Shown here in pieces: positions 40,761 to 52,485 of a stretch of 64,000 bases of DNA. The notes under the pieces were generated by a model, which was given only the letters and a program-made list of their open reading frames with translations, searched no databases and had not been told where the DNA came from. Origin of the DNA: Effrenium voratum (lineage: Eukaryota; Sar; Dinophyceae; Suessiales; Symbiodiniaceae); contig CAUJNA010002968.1 of NCBI GenBank assembly GCA_963377175.1, forward strand, positions 235,001 to 299,000. Reading direction: 5' to 3'. The stretch's first letter is position 1, and the number at the start of each line of letters is the position of its first letter. Both the position numbers and the translations under genes were made by a program.

Positions 40761-42161
40761 CACACACTTGTTGAACTGTTGAACCATCATAGCAAACAAA
40801 GACTAGCAACAAACGTCACACAACTAACACAGTTGGCAACAGCAACAACCAACAACAGCCAGCACTAAGCTAAAAGGAACGATCAAGAACCAAAAGCCAA
40901 ACCCTGAAAATGACAAGTTCCCGACAAAAAACGGCAAACACCGACAAAAACCGACAGAATCCGTCAACAGCGCAAAACTGGCCCAAGAGGACAAAGTCAT
41001 GAACAAATATAACACTTCAAGGTTCCCATCGCGATGGCCTGGTCAGAAGCTGATTGAAATGACGCTGCGGCGCCTCTGCTGGAGCTGCTGCCCGTCACAA
41101 AGCTTTACCGCGTGGTTGAAGAAACTAAAAACTGACATGGACACACGATCGTAGATCCCTTCAGGAACCACTGCTTGAGCGTGTTCTTGAAGTAATTGAC
41201 ACCTTGTGTCTCTGAGCAGATGGTTGTCGACCGGTCCACATTTCTCTGCCTCCACTCACCGCCGTACGTGGCGGTCATTAGTAGTTTGATTGTTTCCCCG
41301 GTTTGCCTTGGTCGGCTTGCACTTGTACAGGCGCTGTGAAGACTTCTCCATCTGATGACATCTTCCTTTGACTGAAAAATGTGCTCTGCGCAGCACGCGT
41401 TTTCCTGTCTGTAGCTATGGCTGTAGCTATACCAACAGCTCGCTGACCCTAGAACATGACCAAATCACAGATAGCACAATTTGTTGGCCTTGCCTTGACA
41501 GAGCCGAATTTCTGCCCTAGTGCCAACCTGGTCGTTGAAGCAACTCCTTTTCACACGCAAGACCAGGTTCTTGTTTGGTCTGAATTTCACGCAAGGGAGT
41601 GTGAGGGGCACAGGACCATGACCCGCGTCCGACTATGGCTTATGCGATCTTTGGGCAGCAACCGTGCTTTGAGGGGCCTTGGGCGGTGGACTGGGTCTTC
41701 GACCATGTGTGGAAAGAGCGCTTGGAGCCAGCCGTGAAATGAAGTTGTTCGGACTTGCTGTTGTTCCAAGCCAGGATCAATGCTCAGGGCGCCAGGGACC
41801 CTCAAAGAACAGGCGCCAGGGCTGTTTTAAACGTTTACGTTTCTGGTGTTTAAAGGTTCGAGACAAAGCGCCTCTTGAAAGTGGCTCCCTCAAGTCAACA
41901 AAAGGGGCCCCTGAAAGCGGCTAAACCCCAACGCGCTGAGCGAAGCTAAGTTTTTGCGGGCCCTTCTGTGTCTTCTCTGAGTGTTGGCCTGGCAATCTTT
42001 GCGCCGCTGCCCGCGCCTGTCTTGCTGGGCCATTGGACTTTCTTCTGCTGCAGTCCTGGCAATCGACCGACTGGCTTGGCACGGGCGCTTGATCAAACTG
42101 ACCGCATTTTTGAGGTTCACACCCCCAGCTTTTAGGCAATCCAATAGATGGGCGGGACCTG

Positions 42162-42181
42162 AAAATGTAACATTACATTTT
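42162..42181. repeat. Dispersed palindromic element, copy 1 (short)
   Basis: AAAATGTAA-CA-TTACATTTT, a near-perfect 20-base palindrome, preceded by gggacctg and followed by ttgaggc. Core is shared with the copies at 43535 and 61584. Confidence 0.6.
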
Positions 42182-43506
42182 TGAGGCGCTTTCAGCTTTT
42201 AGGTGGGGCGCTGGGCAAGGTTCACAGAGTTTGTCCGAGTCAAGTTTATGGACAAGCAATAGGCAAATCCGCCGACCCCTGCCTCTCGCCCCAGCCTCCT
42301 GCAAAGGGGACCGGCGCGGGATGCAACTGGAACGAAGTGATTGGAATCCATGATGAATTTTTGGTTTCTGGGAAACACGCCCGAAAGCACAAAAAGTGGA
42401 TTCCGGTCTCAGGACCGTGGTCCTTGGTCAGCTAAAACTAGGACGGTCCCGGGGTCGGTCCCAGACACCGGTCCCACAACCGGCCCTGGGACACAGGGCC
42501 GGCTGACTTTTCCGTAAAGGCGCTGAGGGTCGGCGGCAGCAGGCGGGAGCCTGGCTCCTGAAATAGCATGTCGCCGCTAGGCAATTAGCCTGCTAGCTTT
42601 AGCTATAGGGGCTGCACCCTGGTTCCGCCGACCCTTGCCGCTTGGTCGTGATGCGCTGCCTAAATCCGGCACCTCTGCATCACCAGCTCGGGCTTGCGGG
42701 GAAACCCTCGCAGAACATCGCGTATATGCAGGGTTTAGGCCATGTGGCTGACATCATCAGTGGGTGATGCTTCAGCGGGGCTTGGTCTGCATCATCAAGA
42801 CTCTTCCTTCCAAAAAGCCGCTCACAACCCATGAAGTGTTTTTTTAGGTGTCGGAGGGACGGAGGGATATACGCGAGGCTCATTTTCGGGCATGTTGGCG
42901 CCAAGCGCTGCCGGGCATGCTGGCGATGCTGGGCCCTCGCTCTACAAAACGCTGTAAATACCGTCAAAAACTGCTGCGCTGAGCGGTTTTGTTCTTCTGT
43001 CCGTTTTGCTGTTGCTGTGGCTGGCTCGCGCGCTGCGCGGTCTTTGCTTTTTTCCTGTTGGTTTTCGGGCCTTCTGGCGCGCGCGCGCGACCCCAGCCAC
43101 AAAATGCTGCTATTTACGGTGTGTTGTTGCATTTGCGTTTTCGGGCTGGCTTGCGGGCTGCTCTTTTTGGGCTGCTTTTTCTGGAGCCTCTGGCGCGCAC
43201 GCGCGCGACCCCATGTCAGCCTTCTGGGTTGGGGCCCGGCTGGGGCCCAGGAAGCTGGCATCCCCTGCATCATCTGGGGTTGGGGTGGGCAACATGCATA
43301 ACCTAACCAACCATATCATATCACAGAATATGTTTCTCATACGAAAAAAACATGACATGACATGGTATAACTTCAAAGAGGCGTAGCCGGCTAGAGGCCG
43401 CAGGCCCAGAAAATACGGAAACCACATGCGCAAAGCACACAGTCATTTGGGAGCCATGGCCAAAGATAGAAAATATCTTAATCCTTCTGTGTGTTTTGTC
43501 TTAGTC

Positions 43507-43580
43507 CCTTCATCCTTGATTGGGGGGGGGGGTCAAAAATGTACGTTACATTTTTGGGGCTCGATTTTGAGGCATGGGAG
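43507..43580 (+). repeat. Dispersed palindromic element, copy 2
   Basis: cccttcatccttgattgggg…gtcaaaaatgtacgttacatttttggggctcgatttt. The palindrome is at 43535-43555. The whole stretch matches the reverse complement of 61560-61632 over about 60 bases. Confidence 0.7.
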
Positions 43581-45100
43581 GGGAGGGGGTGCGGGGGGTG
43601 AAACATGCCAAACATGCGCCACGCCTTTCCCACCGCAAATCTTTGACGTGGCTCACTCTCCATGTAGCGCTGTTGCAGGCCTTAGTTTTCAGAGTTGCTG
43701 TTGCCATGGATTGATGGTCGGCAATTGCTCTTCGCCTTTTGCGCTTGTCACTCCAAAAGGTCTAGCAAGAGGCTCGGTGGCCAATAGCACGACGTGGCCG
43801 TGTGGCTTTCGTATTTTGGCAGAGGGTCGTGCCCGGTCAAAGCCTTGAGGATGTGGAATAAGAACCCCACTATGCCACGCAACATGTCACGTAGATGCAT
43901 GACCAGCACCATGTGCGGGGTCATTTTGTGGACATCTACACCATGCGGATCTGCACTGGGCGCAATCATGCTCTGTTGATAGGGCGCGGCTCCATCAAGG
44001 GGAGAGGTAGACCAAGTTGACGTTGTTCTCATCCTGGACCTGCTTGGGGCCCGGCTCAGTCGGCTTGACAGGGCTAGATGTAGGCCCCAAGTCAACTATG
44101 TAAAACTTGCCAAACTGTACCCAAGTCGGCTTCTTGCGGTCCTTCTGCTGCTGGCGCTTCGACTTCTTGCGGTCCTTCGGGCTGCTGGCGCTAAGCGAGG
44201 GCCGCTGGCCTTGGTGTACCTTCCACCCTCGCCCAAAAATGTTTTCTCCAAAGGCCCATTTTGATAGCACACACAGCAGCAAGCACCTTTTTGTCTTTCC
44301 AAGCACTGCAGCTGTTCCATGCCATCATCGCCTGCCAAGTTTGTTTTGCTCCAGCCCTCCAAGAACTGATCGTGTTGCAATGTTGGAACCCGCTATGCCA
44401 GAAAGCCCTGAGACCAAGTATCACCCAGTCATGCGGGAACTTAACGGGAAACCAAGGATGTGGTTCCGATCCAATGATTGAGCTTTATGATGAAGAAGGA
44501 ACTGGTTACAATGGGAATTCACAAGGCATACTATACTTCCCAACCAGCTTGCACTGCCAACCCCTGCAAATCCCAGCAACACAAGCCTAAAATTTGCTGC
44601 ACCATCTAAATAAACTGAAGTTGGTTATGTCAGGCAAAGGGAGCATAATGGACAAGCAAACAGCCGTCTTCCTCCTCCTGTCACGAGAAATAATCAGCTG
44701 CACGGTTGCTTTTTGACACCGCCCAAGCCCATGGATTGGCGACCTTGCGGGGGCTTGTCAAAGATCTCACGCAAACTTTGCCCAGCGCGCTTTGTGCCAC
44801 TGGGTTGCTTTGTGTACTAAACTGAATCACGATCCAATCGCCGCGAGCTGATTGCAGAAAACACACAAGTCTGTGCAGCCATGAAGGAACACGCTGCCCG
44901 GAGAAGGCTTGTCTTCATTGTGACATGTCCATTTGCTTCCAGGCCACCTCGCAAGCTTCTCAAAGGCTTGAGTCAGCGAAGAGAGCTCACGGGCAAACCG
45001 CGCTGACATCGCAAAGCTCTTTGTCTCTGTGAGCACACTTTTGTGGTGCAGCGCATCAGGGCCAGGCCGCCGCAGGTCCATGCGCGAAAATTGCGCCTTG

Positions 45101-48030
45101 CTACGGCGCCTGATGCCTGGAAAGGAGCACGCTGCTCAAATCATCCACCACCACATAGTCTGCCTTGCACATGTCAACCGCCCGAAGCCGGCGGCGATCC
45201 ATCACCACAGGTGGCTTTGGAGAACTTGCGGAGAAGATGTGGCCAAGTCGTGACTGGGGCAGTGCTGCCAGGGCATGAAGTTTGGCTTGCTTAGCCACCG
45301 TGTTGGCAAGGGAAGCCCTGAACTTCTTTGTCTGCTGCTTGCGGACACCATCAGGCGGCGGCCACAGTTTGCCCAAGGAGGAGACAGAAGGCTGGGCTTT
45401 GTGCTCCTTGTCGCCAACCATCCTAGTTGCAATGCTGGGCCACCTCTTGGACGGCAGCTGAACCACCCAGGCGGACCGTGAGGAGCTGGTCAAGCGTGCA
45501 TCCATTCTCCAGCAACGGGCCCATATGCGTCTTGATGAGCTTGGCCATCTGACCCACAGATCGCTCCACGTCTGCAGTTGGTTCAGTTTGAGGACAAGAT
45601 TAAACATCTGTGGGGGGCGGATGCTCCACGAGAGGTTCAACTGGCCTGGAGCGCCATTCAGCGGGCCAGCAAAGCGTCACGTGCTACTTGTCATTGTATT
45701 CCTCGAAACATAGTGTTGTCGTTCTTTTGACTGTTGTGTTGAAGTTGCACCTGCAACACATTACTACATCACATAACTCCTCACTCAACTGTTGAATAGG
45801 CGTGGTTTTGTTGGATTGCTTGGACGCCTGACAAAATCTGGCTTGGTTTTTTGCGCAGAACCATGTATTCAACCACAACAAGTAGAAAGTGTTGCCTGTT
45901 GCAGCCTGTTGTTGTTGCTGCAAGTTGGAGCTAGTCTTTCTTTTCTGTCATGTTATGTTGCCTTCCATATCCCCAGTCATCCAAGTCACCATGGCCTTGC
46001 CAAGGCCAGAACACGAGCTGAATTTTCTGACAAGCCCTTGAGACTGGACTGGGCAACCTTTGACATTGGCTTGTGGAACAAATCTGTTTGCCTTGCAGAG
46101 CAGGGGTTGCCGGATGAGTCACGGCAGCTTCAGGACTCCCTGAAGAAGAAGGCTGCCCGCCTCGCGAAGCAATGGCCCCTTGCCACGCTATTCAAGAGCT
46201 GTCTGACAGACAGGCTTTGCAAGAGGAGTTCAGCTCCTGCGCCATGTTGCTTGTTGACCAGTGGAGGCCAGGTGAACCATCGCTTTAAATTTGCTTCTGG
46301 TTTTATTTGTTTCTGGGTGCTGCTTTTTGAGTTGAGCATGTGCATGTGTTTGTGTGTGTGCATGTATCACCTGCAGGGAGATACAGCAGACGCCAAGCGC
46401 CGCGCCGAAGAGCCTGACAACCGCTCTTTGTGGGGAGCGCTGCCTGGCCTGACCACATCACGTCTGACAAACAAGTTTATCTTCCCGCTTGTGTGCTGGT
46501 ACATGTCAGTAGCAGGTGTATCCCGGCACACTCTCAAGGCAGTTGCGCAAAAGGACTGGTTGGCAGTGTCTGTCATGCGTGCCATGATCTGGCCATCCTC
46601 ATAGAGGTCTTTTTCGAAGCTCTTCAAAAAGGCCCCAGCGTCGGTGGCCCAATCGGCTAGAAGTCCCGCTGTCGCTGCCTGCCTGGGCCCCATTTTGCTA
46701 AGCAGCTGGCGGGCCCGCTTCCGCTGCGAGGAGCTCAGTCTCACGTCGGACAGCCTATTGGCCAGAAGAAGGGCGATGCTTCCCTGAAGGAACACATAGT
46801 TCTGAGCTGGCACTATCGCTGATTCCCAGCGCTGAGGAGCCCACGACATGTGCCGCAAAAGCGTGGTAAGGCCGGCGCCTCGCTCTCCGTCACGATCCAA
46901 AATCTTCTTCCCTGGTCGGCTCAGAACAGAAACAGAAAACTGCACAAAGCCTAAGCTCCTACATGTGCGACTTCAACATCCATCTCAAGCAGTGTCAGAC
47001 TAAGATTTCCTCTCAGCATCTTGGTGTGTGTGTCAGACGTGTGTGTCAGACGTGTGTCAAACGGGCCCTCAACCGGTCAAAAAGAAACAAGAGGCAGCTT
47101 TCCTGACGCAGTCTTGCGGCTGACAGGCCTGAAGCTCATAGCGCACCTTGTGGACGAAGGGGATCAAGGCATCTCCGCCGCTGAACACCTCAGCCCATGC
47201 CGCCAGGCAAGGTAAATAACAAGTGTTCCGCACTGTTGTAGGGATTGGGAAACAAACGTTAAGTGCTACCAAACTCTCATTGAAGAAAACAGGCTACAAT
47301 GTCAGCCAGCTGGCGTCAGACCAAAACTCCATGCAGTCAGCCTCATGCTGGACTGGTTGCCCAGTTGCGATTCTGATGGTGCGGCGCCCGTCAGTCTCAC
47401 CTTTCCTTCAGGAAATCAAGGCCCTTGACCATGCTGCGGCAACCATCCGAAAAGATCGAGATGATGCGGCGCTTGTCATACCTGAGTCAGTAGCATGCAA
47501 CACCGAACAAAAAAAGTAGCAACAAAAAGGTGGGCTAGTCACCATGATGCAACTCCCTGTCAAACTCAGAGTCCCGTGGTGTGCAAACGTCGGAAAGCAG
47601 GGCTGTCACAGTTTGGCACAGCTTGACACCATAGTCCTCCTCAAGACCCTCGAGCTCGCCACTGCGCAGGGGCACCTCAGCCAGCAAAGCAACTTCTAAC
47701 TAATGACAACCGTTCATGACAACTGTTTCGCTGCAAAGCAAATCAAGTGAACTCAAACCAGAGCACCACACCAAGCAGGCCCCGCTTTGGCTTCGCCTCC
47801 TGACCCATCAGGATGGATGCCTTGTAGCGAACGAGCCTCCGTGGCTCCTTGTCGTCCACCCACCTGGAAGCGATTGCCTGGCGGAGGGTGTCTCGTGCGC
47901 GCTCCCGTGCAGCTTCCGCCATGCACGCCGTCATCTTGCGAATAGTGCGATGGTCAGGCGCTTTTGTTCGCTTTGACACTCCGGGCGCTTGAAGGTGCAG
48001 CTCGGTGTTCAAGGCCACCTCCTGACATGA
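45101..48030 (-). other. Exon-like coding islands of an unidentified minus-strand gene
   Basis: Several stretches read as protein on the minus strand and are bounded by plausible splice sites. Best is about 46915-46373 (192-codon open frame; GERGAGLTTLLRHMSWAPQRW, later LYEDGQIMARMTDTANQSF), ending at CTGCAG|GTGATA. Another is about 48023-47750 (EVALNTELHLQAPGV, MTACMAEAARERARD), preceded by TGTCAG|GAG. Weaker pieces lie near 47.1-47.2 and 45.1-45.3 kb. The segments may belong to one or more dinoflagellate genes. I recognise no domain. Confidence 0.35.
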
Positions 48031-48519
48031 ACAGTCAAGAATCACAAAATGGAAAAAACAAGAAGCTGACAACCATGAAGTGTAGCTGTCGCACATCTTC
48101 ACAACTGAACAGTGCAAAGATCAAAGATTGTCGCGCAACGCGTCAGACATGGCTCTGATTGTCGGAACGAACAGGTCAGGTGGGTCCCAATCCTTGCCCA
48201 GTCTTGGACTTGAGGAACTGCCCCAAAGAACAGGTCAGGCTCGGAGGTGTCAGACGACTGCAATCGGCAGGAACGTCTGGAGCAGAGCCGACTGACGGCA
48301 CAGAACAAAAGCGCAGCTCTGCATTGAGGCAAGCCCTCTCCTAACAAATCATGAAGGGCCAAGCAAGTATCAAGGCACGGCCACAGCTGACAAAGTGTCC
48401 AAATGACATGACATTTTTCCCCACATCTTTGTGTGGGGTTCTTACTTTTACCGCTCTACGCCCGCCGCCCGCCGTCCGCCGTCCGGCCCCGCCGTCCGCC
48501 GCCCGCCCCGCCGCCCCCG

Positions 48520-48850
48520 CCGCCACTCACTCACACTCACTGTCTCACACTCACTCACACACACTCACTCACACACACTCACTCACACACACTCACTCAC
48601 TCACACTCACTCACACTCACTCACTCACCCGCACAAAGTCACTCACTCACACACACTCACTCACTCACACACACTGACTCACACACACTCAGTCACACAC
48701 ACTCACACACTCACTCACACACACTCACTCACACACACACACTCACTCACACACACTCACTCACACACGCTCACTCACACACACTCACTCGCACACACTC
48801 ACTCACTCACACTCACTCACACTCACTCACACTCACTCACTCACTCACAG
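48520..48850. repeat. (TCACAC)n-type microsatellite
   Basis: cactcactcacacacactcactcacac units for about 330 bases, preceded by a C/G-rich ccgccgcccgcc stretch (48462-48520) and running directly into the 157-bp satellite. Confidence 0.95.
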
Positions 48851-51153
48851 GGGCAGCATTTGGGAGCTGTTTAAAGGGCTGGGGTGTTGTCGCGCGCCTG
48901 TCTAAAGAGCTGGGATGTTGTCGCGCGCGCGGCTCGGGGCTCGCGAAATCGGCAGGCGCAGCACTTTGGAGATGCCATTGCCGAAGTCGTGGCAGGCGCA
49001 GCATTCTGTGCATCTGAGTGTGTGTTTGCGTGGCAGGGGCAGCATTTGGCAGCTGTCTAAAGGGCTGGGATGTTGTCGCGCGCGCGGCTCGGGGCTCGCG
49101 AAATCGTGGCAGCCGCAGCACTTTGAAGATGCCATTGCCGAAGTCGTGGCAGGCGCAGCATTCTGTGCATCTGAGTGTGTGTTTGCGTGGCAGGGGCAGC
49201 ATTTGGCAGCTGTCTAAAGGGCTGGGATGTTGTCGCGCGCGCGGCTCGGGGCTCGCGAAATCGTGGCAGGCGCAGCACTTTGGAGATGCCATTGCCGAAG
49301 TCGTGGCAGGCGCAGTATTCTGTGCATCTGAGTGTGTGTTTGCGTGGCAGGGGCAGCATTTGGCAGCTGTCTAAAGGGCTGGGATGCTGTCGCGCGCACG
49401 GCTCGGGGCGCGAAATCGTGGCAGCCGCAGCACTTTGGAGATGCCATTGCCGCAGTTGTGGCAGGCGCAGCATTCTGTGCATCTGAGTGTGTGTTTGCGT
49501 GGCAGGGGCAGCGTTTGGCAGCTGTCTAAAGGGTTGGGATGTTGTCGCGCGCGCGGCTCGGGGCTCGCGAAATCGGCAGACGCAGCACTTTGGAGATGCC
49601 ATTGCCGAAGTCGTGGCAGGCGCAGCATTGCATCTGAGTGTGCGTTTGCGTGGCAGGGGCAGCATTTGGCAGCTGTCTAAGGGGCTGGGATGTTGTCGCG
49701 CGCGCGGCTCGGGGCTCGCGAAATCGTGGCAGGCGCAGCACTTTGGAGATGCCATGAAGTCGTGGCAGGCGCAGCATTCTGTGCATCTGAGTGTGTGTTT
49801 GTGGGCAGGGGCAGCATTTGGCAGCTGTCTAAAGGGCTGGGATGTTGTCGCGCAGTTGGCGCGCGCGCGGCAACTCGCGAATCGCAAATCGTGCAGCAGC
49901 ACTTTGGAGATGCCATTGCCGAAGTCGTGGCAGGCGCAGCATTCTGTGCATCTGAGTGTGTGTTTGCGTGGCAGGGGCAGCATTTGGCAGCTGTCTAAAG
50001 GGCTGGGATGTTGTCGCGCGCGCGGCTCGGGGCTCGCGAAATCGTGGCAGGCGCAGCACTTTGGAGATGCCATTGCCGAAGTCGTGGCAGGCGCAGCATT
50101 CTGTGCATCTGAGTGTGTGTTTGTGGGCAGGGGCAGCATTTGGCAGCTGTCTAAAGGGCTGGGATGTTGTCGCGCGCGCGCGCTCGGGGCTCGCGAAATC
50201 GTGGCAGGCGCAGCACTTTGGAGATGCCATTGCCGAAGTCGTGGCAGGCGCAGCATTCTGTGCATGTGAGTGTGTGTGTGTTTGCGTGGCAGGGGCAGCA
50301 TTTGGCAGCTGTCTAAAGGTCGCGCGCGCGGCTCGGGGCTCGCGAAATCGTGGCAGGCGCAGTATTCTGTGCATCTGAGTGTGTGTTTGCGTGGCAGGGG
50401 CAGCATTTGGCAGCTGTCTAAAGGGCTGGGATGCTGTCGCGCGCGCGGCTCGGGGCGCGAAATCGTGGCAGGCGCAGCACTTTGGAGATGCCATTGCCGA
50501 AGTTGTGGCAGGCGCAGCATTCTGTGCATCTGAGTGTGTGTTTGCGTGGCAGGGGCAGCGTTTGGCAGCTGTCTAAAGGGTTGGGATGTTGTCGCGCGCG
50601 CGGCTCGGGGCGTGCGAAATCGTGGCAGCCGCAGCACTTTGGAGATGCCATTGCCGAAGTCGTGGCAGGCGCAGCATTCTGTGCATCTGTGTTTGCGTGG
50701 CAGGGGCAGCATTTGGCAGCTGTCTAAAGGGCTGGGATGTTGTCGTGCGCGCGGCTCGGGGCTCGCGAAATCGTGGCAGGCGCAGTAATATGTGCATCTG
50801 AGTGTGTGTTTGCGTGGCAGGGGCAGCATTTGGCAGCTGTCTAAAGGGCTGGGATGCTGTCGCGCGCGCGGCTCGGGGCGCGAAATCGTGGCAGGCGCAG
50901 CACTTTGGAGATGCCATTGCCGAAGTTGTGGCAGGCGCAGCATTCTGTGCATGTGAGTGTGTGTTTGCGTGTCAGGGGCAGCATTTGGCAGCTGTCTAAA
51001 GGGTTGGGATGTTGTCGCGCGCGCGGCTCGGGGCGTGCGAAATCGTGGCAGGCGCAGCACTTTGGAGATGCCATTGCCGAAGTCGTGGCAGGCGCAGCAT
51101 TCTGTGCATCTGAGCGTGTGTTTGCGTGGCAGGGGCAGCATTTGGCAGCTGTC
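48846..51153. repeat. 157-bp satellite, about 15 units
   Basis: Each unit reads caggggcagcatttggcagctgt, ctaaagggctgggatgttgtcgcgcgcgcggctcgggg, cgaaatcgtggcaggcgcagcactttggagatgcc, attgccgaagtcgtggcaggcgcagcattctgtgcatctgagtgtgtgtttgcgtgg. Starts recur at 157-base steps (49018, 49175, 49332), with some shortened units of about 100-155 bases. Inside each unit cgtggcaggcgcagca occurs twice, so the unit arose from a smaller duplication. A (CG)n core of 8-12 bases is in most units. Confidence 0.95.
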
Positions 51154-52485
51154 AAAATGGCAGCGTTTGCAGCCGTGCCAGAACACACAATCGAGCCGCA
51201 CTTCAGGACACCCCAGTCGAAAGATTCGGACGCGTGGATGATTTGGAAGTTGCTTGCATCTGCGGTCGCCTTTCGTCTTGAAGTACTTAGCGCCTTACAG
51301 CGCAGGATGCATGGGGCCAGGCTGGCAGATACATGCTGCGCCTGACGCGTTGGCACTTCAAGCCATATGTTAAACATATGCCGCTGACATATGCCATTGG
51401 CGATGCCAATGCGACCCCTCGATCTGCCAGAGCGAAAAACAAAGTGCTGAGAGTTTTCGACATAGCTGACTGTGTGAAGGTTTTGCATGTGAGGGTCTTT
51501 GCATGTCTCGGATTTGGGATTATTCGCTGCTCGGCAGATGCAAGTGTCGCATACTTCAATAAGCATAGACTTGTGGGGTTATCCGGCCCTGTAATTCCTG
51601 CAACCAAGAAGCACCCCAAATCTGCCCCATTTTGTGGAGCACCTTCGTCTCTTACAAGTCGTCACACCACCACGGGTGAGAAGGCTGGCGCAGATAGTGC
51701 GCCCAATTCCCCAGCCTTGATGGGCAGCGCTGCTCAGCCAGCCAAACAGTGGCAACTGGCTCCTGCCGGGTGTGCTTGTGGGCGCCATACCTGAAAAAGC
51801 AGCACAAACAGCATAGCAACATCAGACCTTCTGTCAATGACTGCTACAATTCTGCTATAATTATGTGTGCGCGCAAGGCGCTTCTTCACCCATGTCATCT
51901 GTCAGGCGCTGGAGGACGAGTGAATCTGACACACTTTGCTCTGGCCAGAGCTATTCAGCCATCTCCGCTTTGTTGGGGGCTGGTAGTGTGCGTCCAGGCT
52001 GCCGTTTGCGCTTGCAACTGCTGGCGTGGCTACGTGTGTGAGCCTGACTCAGTTTGGACCCCGTGCACCAGCAAATCCTTGAACGGCATGCGGCTCCACC
52101 ATCAAGGCATGCGCTAAACTACATCTTGGACACAAGAAGCTGCATGACAATTCTAGGGAGGTGGCGCCATGCTTTGACAACTGCGTGCAAACAAAAAGCT
52201 GCCTGCCAAAAAACACGAAGCAATGACCTACTTTGGACCGCACCTCATCATCAGCTGGGCTCAAATGGCACAACTGTCTGCAAGACTACCAGCACCAACC
52301 ATGGTCTACTCTCTCAGTGAGCGGGCAAGATTCGGCTAGGCTGCCTCATTCTTGCCATCCTCCTCCAAGGATCGGCTGTCTTCTTGTCCCCCTCCTCCTC
52401 CTCCAAGTCAGATTGCTCCGTCAGGCGCCCAGCAAAGTGAGTCTGAACCTGATTGGCAAGCTCGTTCTCCTCAACAGCCACCACC

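Larger units (their letters stand above)
40761..44800. other. Host sequence without supportable gene
   Basis: Reading frames are short and disturbed. It includes a duplicated block ending tctggcgcgcgcgcgcgacccca (about 43070-43095 and 43188-43212) and two copies of the dispersed palindromic element (42162 and 43507). No protein family recognised. Confidence 0.5.

Noticed and set aside
48846..51153. CRISPR-like regular repeats
   Set aside because: Units are directly adjacent long satellite copies with no unique spacers, and the window is eukaryotic. The same holds for the 73-bp and 23-bp arrays.
49057..51201. 714-codon minus-strand ORF
   Set aside because: It is made wholly of the 157-bp satellite read in shifting frames, and the opposite strand is open as well; no domain, no start context.
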